Of a DNA stretch of 49,745 nt, positions 11,974 to 22,169 are shown piece after piece; positions within the stretch are counted from its first letter, which is position 1, and every line of letters starts with the position of its first letter. The position numbers and the translations under genes are program-made. The stretch comes from Pleurotus ostreatus/Saccharomyces cerevisiae fusant (Eukaryota > Opisthokonta). The notes under the pieces are model-generated. The model saw only the letters and a list, made by a program, of their open reading frames with translations. It had not been told where the DNA came from and made no database searches. The stretch spans positions 1 to 49,745 of the forward strand of contig JAMQCK010000147.1 of assembly GCA_024196135.1 (NCBI GenBank), read 5' to 3'.

Positions 11974-11982
11974 TCTACATTG

Positions 11983-14568
11983 TTATCTGGATTGACCAGC
12001 TCTGTAGAATATTAGTCTTGACTCGAGAATACAACAAAAATATGAAGTACCGTCGGCTCCGCGTAGGTCTGTATCTCGTCCATGCGTCCACATGGCGTGA
12101 TCAATCAGACGGTCGATACACAGCGCGTCGTTGTAGTGGTCACTGCCTTCGCCATAGTGAAGACGGGTATTGCGGGCGAGCAGGTGCCAATCGTCGACAT
12201 AGTCCTTGAGCGTGCTGTACAAGCGCTTCTTCTCTTTCTGCTTGATGATTGATATGGCGAGTGGGTCAGGGAACCTCGTGTAGTAAGCGTCGTTGGCCTG
12301 ACAGGCTTGTGTGAGCGAAGAATAAGGACCAAAAGTCATCACATACCGACGTGCCTCTTCGGGGCAGGCTCCTGAATCGCTTCGCTGGGCTATGACCGGC
12401 AGAATCGACGTAGCCCTCGATCTCGCTGCGACAAAGACCGAATATGTCTTGGTAGCGCTTGTACGCCGCGATAGAGACTTTGTCAAGCCGTATCCGCTTC
12501 GGGGGAGGGAGAATTTCAGTCGCTGGTTCAGCTGTGCGCGACGAGGACGAGGTGTCATTGTTTGGCCCTGCAGGGATCTCGAGTTTCCGCCGCTCGGCGA
12601 GAACTGCATCAACAAGCTCTGATCCGTATCGAGGCGACCAGTGCCAGCGGAATTTAGTGTTGAATTCGGGTAGGTTGCCGAACGATGTGGCGGTGGATGA
12701 GATAGTAGCGATGAGGTCGTCAGAGAGGAAGTGGGAAGGGGATAGGAAGTGACTGCCGGCAGGATATGCCGCTGCGAACCATTCGCCACGGATGACTTCC
12801 AGCCGGGCACGTACACATGCCTCAAGCTCCTTCGTAGCGCGTTGCCGTCGGCCCTTCTGCAGCTGGCTAGGATCTTCGAGCAGAACTGCGTCGATGGGGA
12901 ATAGATTCGGTGTGCAATTGTCGCAGCACCGTGCGCCGTTAGGGACAGGAGGATTGAGCTGGCCTGTGGGTCTGATCAACAGCCGACTCAACGGTCATAA
13001 GGATCCACTCACGCTTATTTGCATTGTCAAAGAACTCGTCCCACACTGTGCGTCGACAGTGCTTCGTGCCGATGTACCTGATGAGATACTGTTCGTCTCG
13101 CTTCGCGTAGCTCTTCAGCCGCTTGCCTTTCAGGGTGGGCAGGGCCGAGTCGTCATCAGTACCCTTCTCAATCCTGACATCCTCATCCACATCCACATCA
13201 TGCTCGTCGCCCGCACCAACATCGGGATCAGACTGTAATAGTGCAATATCCGCCGACTCCGCCAGCCCCTTCTCATATGATCTATACATGGCCTTCGTCA
13301 CGAACAACACACATTCCCCAAGCTCCGTGGGCAAGCGTACGCAGCGGCCGTACTTCTGCACCATCGCGTTGAAGGTCTTCGGCTTCTTGTATAGGTATAC
13401 TCGGACGATATTACGAAGATCAATGCCCTAGGTGCAGAATGAATTCACAAGTCGACACGCAGGAAGAATCAACGTACCCAGCTAAGTACATCCGTGCACA
13501 CGCAGATGCGGATGTCCCCGGCACGAAGGCGGTCCAGGATGATGTCCTTCCGGCCATCCTCGATGAAGCGGTGATAGAACTCGACGGATCCTTGGGGGAT
13601 ACCGGCCGGAAGATGTCGTCGGAGAAAGTCTTGTATCTCCTCGACGACGGTACGGCTGCCGGCATAGACCAAGGTCATTGGGATGTCGCTGGCGCTCTTG
13701 GCATCTTTGGGGATTAGGGTGACGAGGTCGGCATAGCTGTTGTCGGGGTGCTGGAGTTGACGAACAGACAGGGCGATGTTGGGCTTCGCGTTCGAGTACA
13801 GGATGAACTCGCAGTCGTCGGGGAGGCAGAGCGTTACACAGATATCGTCAAGAACCTCTTGAGGGAGCGTGGCTGATGTGCAGAGGACGGGGGTGCCTTT
13901 TGGAAGCAAGCCTCGTAGCTGTCCTAGTTCGCGGTAGTCCGAGCGGAAGTCGTCCGTTCCCCACTCGCATATGGCGTGCGCCTCGTCAATAACGAGCTGG
14001 ATTACATTGCTTCGGAATGTAGGGGATCGAAGGACGATATTGCGGAAGCCTGGTGAGAGCACGAGCTCGGGGGATACGAGAATGACGCGATACTCGCCAG
14101 CAGCGCAGTTCTGCAGAAGTATGAGAGCGAGTACACGCGCTTCGGCAGGCAACACACCTCGAGGAGCCTTTCCCCCTTCATTCTGCGTCCAGTGAGAGCC
14201 ACAGCTGGAACTCCGCGTGCGGTAAGATCATCGGCCTGCATGTCGAGTGAGTATCCTACGTGCCGCGCCATTGCACCTCCTACCTGGGATTCCATGAGCG
14301 CGATGAGGGGACTGATGACCAGGACAATCTTCTGGTCCTCAGGCGTCGTGTTTCCGGGATACCAATAGTAAAACAGCGCATAGTAGAAAGCAATGGTCTT
14401 GCCCCCGCCGGTCGGAACGTTCAGCACCGTCGACTTGCCCCGGAGGGTATTCTGCCCGGTCTCGAGCTGGAAATCATGCACGTCGTGTATTTTGAAGGTC
14501 TCGCATATGTTTGTATGTAGAAGAGCGAGGCGCGAGGGCTGTAGCAAGCGGGGCGCGCCCGAGGACAT
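11983..14568 (-). CDS. RecQ-like SF2 DNA helicase encoded by the transposon
   Basis: Minus-strand exons 14568-14158, 14110-13478, 13427-13013 and 12963 onward join in frame. A further intron near 12330-12460 is needed to reach the last open frame, which ends at 11983; its exact borders are uncertain. Motifs in order: Q-like HDFQLETGQ (32-40), Walker A PTGGGKT (52-58), ISPLIALMESQ, Walker B DEAH (179-182) followed by the RecQ-like loop AICEWGTDDFRSDYREL, SAT, and motif VI-like VCTDVLSWGIDLRN then QKYGRCVRL. A C-terminal HCRR...CCDNC cluster matches the RecQ zinc-binding domain. I see no clear winged-helix or HRDC domain; the last 250 residues are unrecognised. It starts inside the right end of the element and its stop lies 9 bp from the putative transposase stop. 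It is unlikely to be a host RecQ given this position. Confidence 0.82.
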
Positions 14569-14602
14569 GATGATCGTGTCTGACTGCGGTGGCGCCGCGC
14601 CG

Positions 14603-14677
14603 AAATTTCGCTAAGTCCCACATATTCGTGGGAAAATCCTGTCCTGTACTACGTCGTTATTGAGTTCTTCCAGTCCC
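14603..14677 (-). repeat. Right subterminal inverted repeat (about 75 bp)
   Basis: Reverse complement of the left block at 8751-8825, with a 1-nt indel and scattered substitutions; 22 bases at 14626-14647 are identical. It lies upstream of the helicase ATG (14568), so it may also overlap that gene's promoter. Confidence 0.85.
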
Positions 14678-14813
14678 TGCCCCGGGTGTTTCCCTAACTT
14701 CAGCTTCGTCCGGTCCGGTTCCGCGCTGTCAGAACTTGCTCGTCCCGCCCCGCTTCCGCCCCTTCCCTCGCTCTTTGTCCCCCGCCACCGAAGGTGGCTA
14801 CACCCGGGTAGCA

Positions 14814-14831
14814 GGGACTGGTTCGAGTCTA
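14814..14831 (-). repeat. Right terminal inverted repeat (18 bp)
   Basis: GGGACTGGTTCGAGTCTA, the exact complement of the left end. Between it and the subterminal block (14678-14813) lies about 136 bp, against 59 bp on the left. The extra length includes small hairpin-capable sequence around 14783-14812. Confidence 0.92.
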
Positions 14832-14840
14832 GCGTTGGAG
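14832..14840. repeat. Target-site duplication, right copy (9 bp)
   Basis: GCGTTGGAG immediately follows the right terminal inverted repeat and equals 8665-8673. Removing the element and one copy would restore a simple uninterrupted host sequence. Confidence 0.9.
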
Positions 14841-15476
14841 CCCTGGGTTGGCGGGCAGCAGCGCCTGTCTGCGCCCAGGGATCCCTGACGTCACCGTGTG
14901 AACGCCCGCTCGCCGAGTTTCTGAACATCCACAGCTTGTTTCTAACCAACGAAGTTTGCAAACTCCGAACTGCTTGTTTTCGCCGCTTCAGATATGGTCT
15001 AATCTGGCAGCATCAACTCGGTCATGTCGGCTTTTGCAAAAAACAAGCGGTCGATTTGTGCGTGGGGGTAAAAACCCATGCACCCCGAATGGCCGGGTAA
15101 TGATCGTTATAATTTGCATACGCGCGCGCTGCGCCCAATCATCCGCTCCTCGTTTTCTTTCTGTCGCCCACCACCACCTCTCGTCGACGGACAACAGCGC
15201 GAAACGCCTGGCCCCCCTCCGGCCTCGCCGCTTCTTTTGTCGAAAGCGTCCTCCCTGCACATCAACACGCGTCTGCCATTGTTATCACACTCCAAGGCAC
15301 CCACGCATCCCTTGATATAACGCGTTCCCACGTTCCTTCTTGACGGTCCCTACCTTCTTGTCCTCCTCCCCCACAGACAAGGTGCGCATCCGCGGCGCGG
15401 TCGCCTCCCCCCTCGCTCATTCCCCCAGCAGACTGTTCCCCCGTGATCCCAGCGCTCGACTCGTATCAGCGCAGCC
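14841..15476. promoter_or_regulatory. Upstream region of the GH16 gene
   Basis: Host sequence between the transposon and the KRE6-type gene. The stretch 15140-15470 is pyrimidine-rich on the plus strand (CCTCC and CTCGC runs), as often seen at fungal transcription starts. A 7-bp inverted pair, CCCTGGG at 14841-14847 and CCCAGGG at 14874-14880, could form a hairpin. No coding region is supported. The transposon ends only about 640 bp upstream of the ATG and may affect this promoter. Confidence 0.45.
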
Positions 15477-18400
15477 ATGTCGCGGAGGCCCATCACCCCC
15501 ACGTCTCCCCTCTCCCCCTCGTCCTCCACGCACGGACGGCGCCTGCAGCGCGCGGGGCGGCCCACCTCCGTCTCGTCCGTCTCCGCCATCTCTGCCGGGT
15601 CTGAGGGCTTCGAGGCCGACGCCCCGCTCGCACCCCCGCGGCCGTCCTTCCTCGCGCATCAGGGCTCCTCGTCGAGCTCCGACGCTGACGACTCGGACTC
15701 GACCACGCCGCCTGTCCGCTCCATCGTGTCGAAGAAGCCCTCGATAACGAGCTCCGGTACGTGTTATCATTTCTCACCTCTATCGCATTCCTCCTGTATA
15801 TTGCCCTTCCCCCGCGTATTGCTCTTCTCCTACGTCTTGCAATCTCCCAACGTGTCGAAATCCCCTCCCCCCACGCTCCCGCCGCGCTTTTCGCCGTATC
15901 GTCCGTTCATGAGTCCTATCTTCTATCCATGGAGCATGTATCGTGCATACACTCGACGTCCTTCGATGCATGGGAACATGCCGTGAGGCATTCATGGTCG
16001 TGGGATATCTTCGCGCACACGCAAACTCTATCCGACGTCGATGATTGCTCCCGACCACTGTCGACGGCCACCCTCTATCCACACTCCATACTGCCTCACG
16101 AAACTTCCTATCCACACCCTATCCTCCACCCACACTCCTCCACCCCTACTGCCCCCACAAATTCATCCTTCCCACCAACCAATGAATCGCGACAACTGAC
16201 CCCCCACCCCAGGCAGCGCGCGCCTCCGCGCCAAGCGCCAGAGCACGTCTGGCTCCTACCAGCCCGTCGAGGCGGGTGGGGACCCGTTCGCGGATGCGGG
16301 GTATGCTGGTGAGTGGTCTTCTCGTGCTATTCTATCGCGCATCGCTGCGTCGCGTAGCTATCGCACCTCGCCCGTCGACGCGCTGGCTCTACCATCTTTC
16401 CCTCGCTATCGCCCACGTCGCTCGCTTGGCTTATCAGTCTAACCACTCTCACAGGCACGACCGCGACCACGGGCGAGTGGAACCCGGCGTCGCTGTATGC
16501 GGAGGGCGGGCAGAATGTCGCGAGCCCGTCGGTCGGACAGTTTGATGCGCCGCGTCGCCGGTCGGTGGACATGGCACATGCTGGGAGCGCAGGTATGTCT
16601 CTCATTGATAGCGCAGGAATGCATCTAACTGGTAGCGCAGGACTCCCGCATGTCGGCAGCACGGGGAGTATGCCCCACGCTGCGAGCGGGGGCAGCATGC
16701 GCGAGCGCGCACGTCAGGACAGCGCGCGCAAGCCGCCGCCGTCTTCGTTTGCTTTCCCGTTCCAGTCGCACCCTGGGAATCCGGATCCGCTGCCAGGTGA
16801 GTCTCAGTCGATGATTTGTTCGTGACGACTACTAAATGACGCGTATAGTCGGTCGCCGCAGCAATGAGTCCCTGCGCCGCCGTGGTAGCGTGAATGCCGG
16901 GGACATAGGTGGTTAGTGTATGCTTATTGCAGTGGCAGCTCATGTCTAACCTGATCGATATTGCAGCTACAGGAGCTGGCCTGAGCCGCAACCGCTCATC
17001 CTCGTTCGACGACGGGCAGTATGCGCACGGGTATCCTCCCTCGTCGGAGGCGCACGGCGGATACCCTTCCGACGGGTATGAGGATGCGGGACACCACTCG
17101 AGCAGCCATAGCCACGGGGATGAGGGTGAGTTGTCTGTTGTGAAAAAACTCACTTGTGTATTCTGACATCGGCGTAGGTATCGTCATGATGCCCCGCCCG
17201 AACGCACCCTACATGCACAGCGGCGCGAGCACGCCGCCAACCCCGATGAGCGGCTTCAGCCCCTACAGCTACGAGCAGAACCCCAACAGCATGTACGGCC
17301 CGCCCGTCACTCCCGGCGTCTACGGCACCTCCGCCGCAGGCAACCTCCGCCACTCGCCCAGCGCGACCGCTTTGAACGACGCCCTTCCGCGCGGCTCGCT
17401 GTCCGGCATCCCGCGCTCCGCGTCCGCGACGACCTTCCGCACGCCGTTCCTCTCGCCCGCGAGCCGCCCGGGGTCGAGCATGTGGACGCCGCCGTCGTAC
17501 GCGGCGCCGAGCTCGAGCACGAGCTCGCTCGCGCTGCCGAAGGCGCCCGCGCCGCACCCGTCGACGCGCCTGCAGCAGAAGCTGACGAAGGAAGACAAGC
17601 CGTGGCTGAAGGACGAGGGCAAGGGGCGCGCGCGGCTGAGTTGGTGGTTGACGTTCGTCTGTCTTCTCATCGGCGTCGGCGTCGCGGCCATCCTCTGCTG
17701 GCGAGGGTACACATCGCAGTTCCTCATCCCGGACTCGAAGCTTTGTCTCCTTATGGAGGACGACTTCGATAGCGGGGATCTGAACACGGATAACTGGGGC
17801 TACGACATTGAGCTCGGTGGCTTTGGCAATGGCGAGTTCCAGATCACGACGAAGGACAACGTGTTCGTGCGCGACGGGAACCTGTACATCCACCCGACGC
17901 TCACCTCGGAGAGCATTGACGGCGGGTACGACTCCCTCTTCGACGGCGGCTCGTGGGACCTCGGCGACGACTGCACGACGAGCAACAAGACCGCGTGCTC
18001 CGTCAAGGCCAACGCGGACCGCAAGCGCGTCGTGAACCCCGTGCTCAGCGGGCGCATCAACACGAAGGGCAAGGCGGAGATGACTTACGGGCGCGTCGAG
18101 GTGCGCGCGAAGCTGCCCTCCGGCGACTGGCTGTGGCCCGCGATCTGGATGCTCCCCGTCGACGCGAACGGCACGTACGGTGACTGGCCCGTCTCGGGCG
18201 AGATCGACATCATGGAGGCGCGCGGGAATAGCGAGGAGTACCCCGCGCAGGGCCGCAACTACGCGCGCTCGTCGCTCAACTACGGCCCGCTGCAGAGCGT
18301 GATGAACAAGATATACGGGTGGTACAGCGTCAAGCACGGCACGCTCGCGGACGGGTTCCACACGTACGCGTTCGAGTGGGACAGCCAGTTCATGCGGTTC

Positions 18401-18870
18401 TACACGGACTCGCGACTGAATGCGATGCTGGAGATAAGGACGAGGAACGACAAGGAGAGCTTTTGGACGCGGGGGGATTTCCCGGAGACGGCGCAGAACG
18501 GCAGCGCGCAGGTCGTGGTAGAGAACCCGTACGAGGGCAGCTGGCCGAACGCGCCGTTCGACAAGCCGTTTTACCTGATCATCGACGTCGCCGCGGGCGG
18601 TACTTCCGGTTGGTTCCCCGACAACAAGGGTGATAAGCCGTGGTATGATGGCAGTCTGAGTGAGTGTTATGATCAACATTCGTGTAACATAGTCTGACTG
18701 TCTTCCTAGCTGCCATGTACGACTTCGCCAAGGCTCAGGACACCTGGTCTGCGACCTGGCCCGACAGCGAAGAGGACCGGTCGTTCCGCATGTACGTAGC
18801 ATCGTCACCGCCTTTGGCAACGTCCTAACGCCCTCCTAGTGACAGCGTCAAGATGTACTCGATGTGCTGA
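15477..18870 (+). CDS. KRE6: KRE6/SKN1-type beta-glucan synthesis-associated protein (GH16)
   Basis: Type II membrane glycosidase-like protein needed for beta-1,6-glucan assembly in fungal walls, acting in the secretory pathway. Exons 15477-15756, 16213-16308, 16455-16796, 16849-16908, 16967-17125, 17178-18659, 18710-18791 and 18840-18870 join in frame to 843 residues; an optional in-frame 48-nt intron near 16593 would shorten it to about 827. A long Ser/Gly/Pro-rich cytosolic N-terminus is followed by KEDKPWLKDEGK, a single membrane anchor (WWLTFVCLLIGVGVAAILCW) and a luminal GH16 domain starting at DDFDSGDLN. The catalytic signature G-E-I-D-I-M-E-A-R-G gives nucleophile Glu654 and acid/base Glu659. 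The W-P-A-I-W-M-L-P segment and several N-X-S/T sites agree. The last exon encodes only about ten residues ending SVKMYSMC. Confidence 0.93.
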
Positions 18871-19694
18871 TCCGGCAGCTTCAGCTTTACCCACAAACTA
18901 CTCCCAGCTTCGTCTTGCTCCGCTTTTGTGCATCCAGATGAACGACATACACGACCGTCGATATACCCGTTGTTGTTGTGTATACTTGCCTGCCCACCGT
19001 CTCTTCATCGTCCGCCACCGTCCCTTCGTCTGCGTCCTCGGGCTACCGCCTTTTCGTCCGTACCCCTATCTACACACGGATATGCTTCATATAGGCCTCT
19101 CGCGCTCAATACGGACTAGAACGACTCCACGACCTCGTACCTAGACTTTCTTCCCATAACGAAGAACACTGACCGACTACTATATCTCTGTATACCACCC
19201 TGTTGTGTACTAGTCGCGTAGCAAGCGCGCGCAAACCCCGAAAACTTGATTCCACGTTGACTGAATTCGAAAGCGCCCCCGCTGCCCCAACTGTCTTGTC
19301 CTATCTCACATACACACTCGCTAGAGACGCTCATTTTTCGTGCCACGATATATGAGGCGAATCGATAAATGCCTACAGCCGTTTGCAGAATAGAATGCAG
19401 TCTCGTGCCGCGAGATTTCGGGCACGTGGGTCACAGGGCGTCGTCAGGGACCCATACGAGAACGCCCAGAGCGTTGATGGCCTTTGAGGGGCGCGTCTGA
19501 TTGGCCTACAGCGGTCGCGTGCTCGAAATCTCTGCAAACGGCTGTATCCGCCGGCATTCGCCGGGCCGGGCTGCTGCGGGTTGATAATGACTTGCATCGC
19601 ACTCGATCTGCAACTCACAACAGTCCCGCTGAGACGCTGAAGTATGCACCTTGTATCTATCCGAGTCCGAGTCTTGCTGAATATTCTACCAGAT
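18871..19694. other. Intergenic region after the GH16 gene
   Basis: It contains the 3' region of the GH16 gene and the upstream region of the MYND gene. Open frames are short and unrecognised. One upstream in-frame ATG at 19644 could extend the MYND protein by 17 residues, so the 3' end of this interval may be coding. Confidence 0.45.
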
Positions 19695-21662
19695 ATGTCT
19701 AGATCGATTGCATTTGACCTGCAACGGCTTGTCGCAGTCTATCCTAGCCTAAGCAAGCAAGAACAATTGCAGAGGTCTCGTCGTTTGTCGAAAGAGATAG
19801 AACGCAAAGACGCCTTCGCAACCCTCAAGGTTCCTCCGCCAGAGAGCGCCTATGATCCCAGCGCACCGGTAGATCTCGATAAATCATCCCCTTGCCGCAA
19901 TGCCTTCCTCGCGCTACTCTCATATAACTCTGCGTTGCGACTCAGCGCATACGATTCAGAGCTCAATCCAGACTCCACTATATGGACGTCTATCCTTCGC
20001 TTGTGGCCGGCTGTCTCGAAGTGGATAGAGCTCTTCCATCCCCGCTTGGGAAACCGTGGGAGCAGCCGTCAATGGGACCTCGACATATTGGCGCTGTATA
20101 GGACCTTCTACAGCGTTACTTGCGCGTATCATCAAGGCCGGAAGAAGTTGATGGAGACGAAGGATGCATTGCCAGTGCTGCTGGATGTGTGGCTTAACTA
20201 TTGGGACTATGCTCCGACGCCTGCGTCGTCTGCTGAGTGGGAAACATGTCTGGACCAGGACTTCTGGTTCCTGCAAGCTATCGCACGACTACGCGACGAT
20301 ATACCGAGACCTGTCATCGGCCATCCGGATGGGCGCCGCATTGAGCAGGGCCTGCTTGACGCTGCGGGTGGGAGTCGGCGCAAGTTTTACCGCAAGGCTC
20401 TGCTGCAGCGGTTGCAGCACATCGTCGCCAAGCAATGCATCCCGACTCGCACGTATACTCACGAGGCCTTGCGCATGGCCCAGTACCTTGTCTATTTCTT
20501 CAACGACATCCGGGTAGAGGGCGCTCCTCGTGATATCGTCTCGGCCATCGTCCAGGCCTGGAAAGATACCCTCGACATCACCGACGGGGACGACATGGGA
20601 ATGTCCTGCGCGCAGCTCCTCGTTCTGATGCACAGTATCTCCCCAGACAACTTCCGATACCTCGCTTGGGCTATCCGGGATGGCGCTCTTGAGCTCATTC
20701 TGCGCCTGGTGCGCGTGCGGGACCAGACGAAGGAGGTGACGATAGGCTCCTCGTTTACGCTGATGCGCTTGATGCGCGTCCAGATGATCCATCGCAACTT
20801 CCTCCGCGTGCTACGTCGTTATGGAGGCTCAGCCCTGGTTCTCCGCAAAGACGATCCTCCATGCATCAGGAAATTCATACAAGTATACCAAAGCGGCATT
20901 CAAGTGCTGGACGACGTCGACGAGTGGGATCGGAATCGCCCGTGCTACAATCCCACGGTATATTCGACCAGCATTGTCATAAGATCTCTGATAACATATC
21001 TCACAGTGCAATGCAGACGTCGCCTCGCAGCCGGAGCAGATGAAGACCTGCGAGTGCGGCATAGCGTGTTACTGCTCTCGCCGTTGCCAGCGGGAGAATT
21101 GCGCAGAGCACCGCCCGACGTGCGTCGGCTACATTATGTTCAAGCGTAAGTCCTCTTTTTCGCCCTGACCTACGTGGACTGACTATCGGCGCATCCAGCG
21201 CAGAACATGCGCGCCGCCAGCTACAAGTACATCACCACGATCGCGCGCACCCTCGTCAACCAGTCCCGGCGCTCCATCCTTGCCGACCTCGCCGACTTTG
21301 CCGCCGCTAATCCCCACTGGGATCCCAAATCTGAGCCCGCCGTCGTGTTGGTCAACTTCTGCCTGCGGAACAACATCTTTGGCGTCCCGAGCTCACTGGA
21401 AGGGTGCTTGGCCTCGGACGATGGGGCCTACCACAGGGTGTCCGTGACGACGACCGGGCAGAGCGAGTGGAAGACAGGATCGGTGCGCGCGCAGGTGCCA
21501 TTTGGCGGACGTAGCGCGGTGGTTATGCATTGCGGGGCATTCGACTACGATAAGTTCAAGAGGGAGGATCTGGACACGAACGTGTTCCCAAAGGAAGGGC
21601 CTAAAGCCAAGATCGGTAAATTCCACATCCCCAAGCAAGGAGCTAACATGGAGCCGCTATGA
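19695..21662 (+). CDS. MYND-type zinc-finger protein
   Basis: Three exons (19695-20957, 21007-21145, 21199-21662) join in frame to 621 residues. Residues 1-415 form a helix-rich region without a domain I recognise. A MYND finger follows at 417-460, spanning the first splice junction: Cys417, 422, 436, 438, 442, 444, 448 and 453, His456 and Cys460, with the YCSRRCQ core and H-R-P-T-C end. MYND fingers bind short proline-containing peptides and bring protein partners together. This architecture (long helical N-terminus, MYND finger, C-terminal domain of about 150 residues) is common and multicopy in Agaricomycetes, with no assigned function. The start at 19695 (MSRSIAFDL) is preferred over 19644 because the upstream 17 residues look unlike a conserved N-terminus. 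Confidence 0.82.
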
Positions 21663-22169
21663 TGAGCTTCGCTATATACGTGTAAGTCCCGCATTTTACT
21701 GATTGGATAAATGTATTGAGGAAGGACGGGGCATTCCCTTTGACGTGACATCCCTCTTTTAAGTCACGTCGAACACGCGGCATCACAAAGGCCTTTCAAC
21801 CACAGCCCGTTGCTTCCTTTCACTCACGGTCCGTCACGGTCTTTGACTCGCAACACATCACATCCTTTCTCTCAATGCTCATTCACTCTCTGCTTGTTCC
21901 CCTCGCCACTGCTTCCCATACTTTCATTCACCGTTTGGCTCGTACTCTCATTCACCGTCGGACGACGCTCATCTCATAGAGCGTTTGACGTTCATTATAA
22001 AGAGCCATACCATCCCTTCCGCCCTCTCTTGCTTTCCACTTCTTCGCGCCCTATTTCTTTTCTACTACTTCGCCCCCTGCAGAGCTTGACACGCTCTTCG
22101 CCACTCGGCACGTTCTCGCCACTCGACACGCTCTCCGCCACTCGCAGGCAGACCCAACTACTTTCTGCT
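21663..22169. promoter_or_regulatory. Intergenic region with TATA-like box before the zinc-finger gene
   Basis: A TTATAAAG element at about 21996-22003 lies about 170 bp before the ATG at 22170. The stretch 21790-22165 is rich in CTCATTC/CACTC-like pyrimidine runs, probably 5' UTR. No coding region is supported. Confidence 0.4.

Larger units (their letters stand above)
8674..14831. mobile_element. Two-gene DNA transposon (DUF6589 putative transposase + RecQ helicase), 6158 bp
   Basis: The element is bounded by perfect 18-bp terminal inverted repeats (TAGACTCGAACCAGTCCC at 8674-8691 and its complement at 14814-14831) and by a perfect 9-bp direct repeat. Inside each end lies a second inverted repeat of about 75 bp. 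Two genes read inward from the ends and meet with stop codons 9 bp apart, filling nearly the whole element: a DUF6589 protein (+) and a RecQ-like SF2 helicase (-). Both are essentially open, which suggests recent insertion. The 9-bp duplication is Mutator-like in length, but the encoded protein is not a classical MULE transposase. I infer that the DUF6589 protein is the transposase and the helicase an accessory factor; neither role is shown by sequence alone. Confidence 0.88.

Noticed and set aside
11983..14568. Subtelomeric telomere-linked RecQ helicase
   Set aside because: The gene lies entirely inside an element with matched ends and target duplication, among ordinary housekeeping genes, so the transposon explains its position better.
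14814..14831. tRNA T-arm-like sequence (GGTTCGAGTC) in the right terminal repeat
   Set aside because: The stem does not pair fully, there is no matching acceptor or anticodon arm nearby, and the same sequence forms the left end in inverted orientation, so it is a transposon tip.
8674..14831. Helitron as an explanation for the helicase-bearing element
   Set aside because: Helitrons lack terminal inverted repeats and target duplications and encode a fused Rep-Pif1-type helicase. Here the ends are inverted repeats with a 9-bp duplication and the helicase is RecQ-like and separate.
17150..18820. A 556-codon minus-strand open frame opposite the GH16 gene
   Set aside because: It is a shadow of the well-supported KRE6-type coding strand; its composition is Arg/Ala/Val-rich without any domain.
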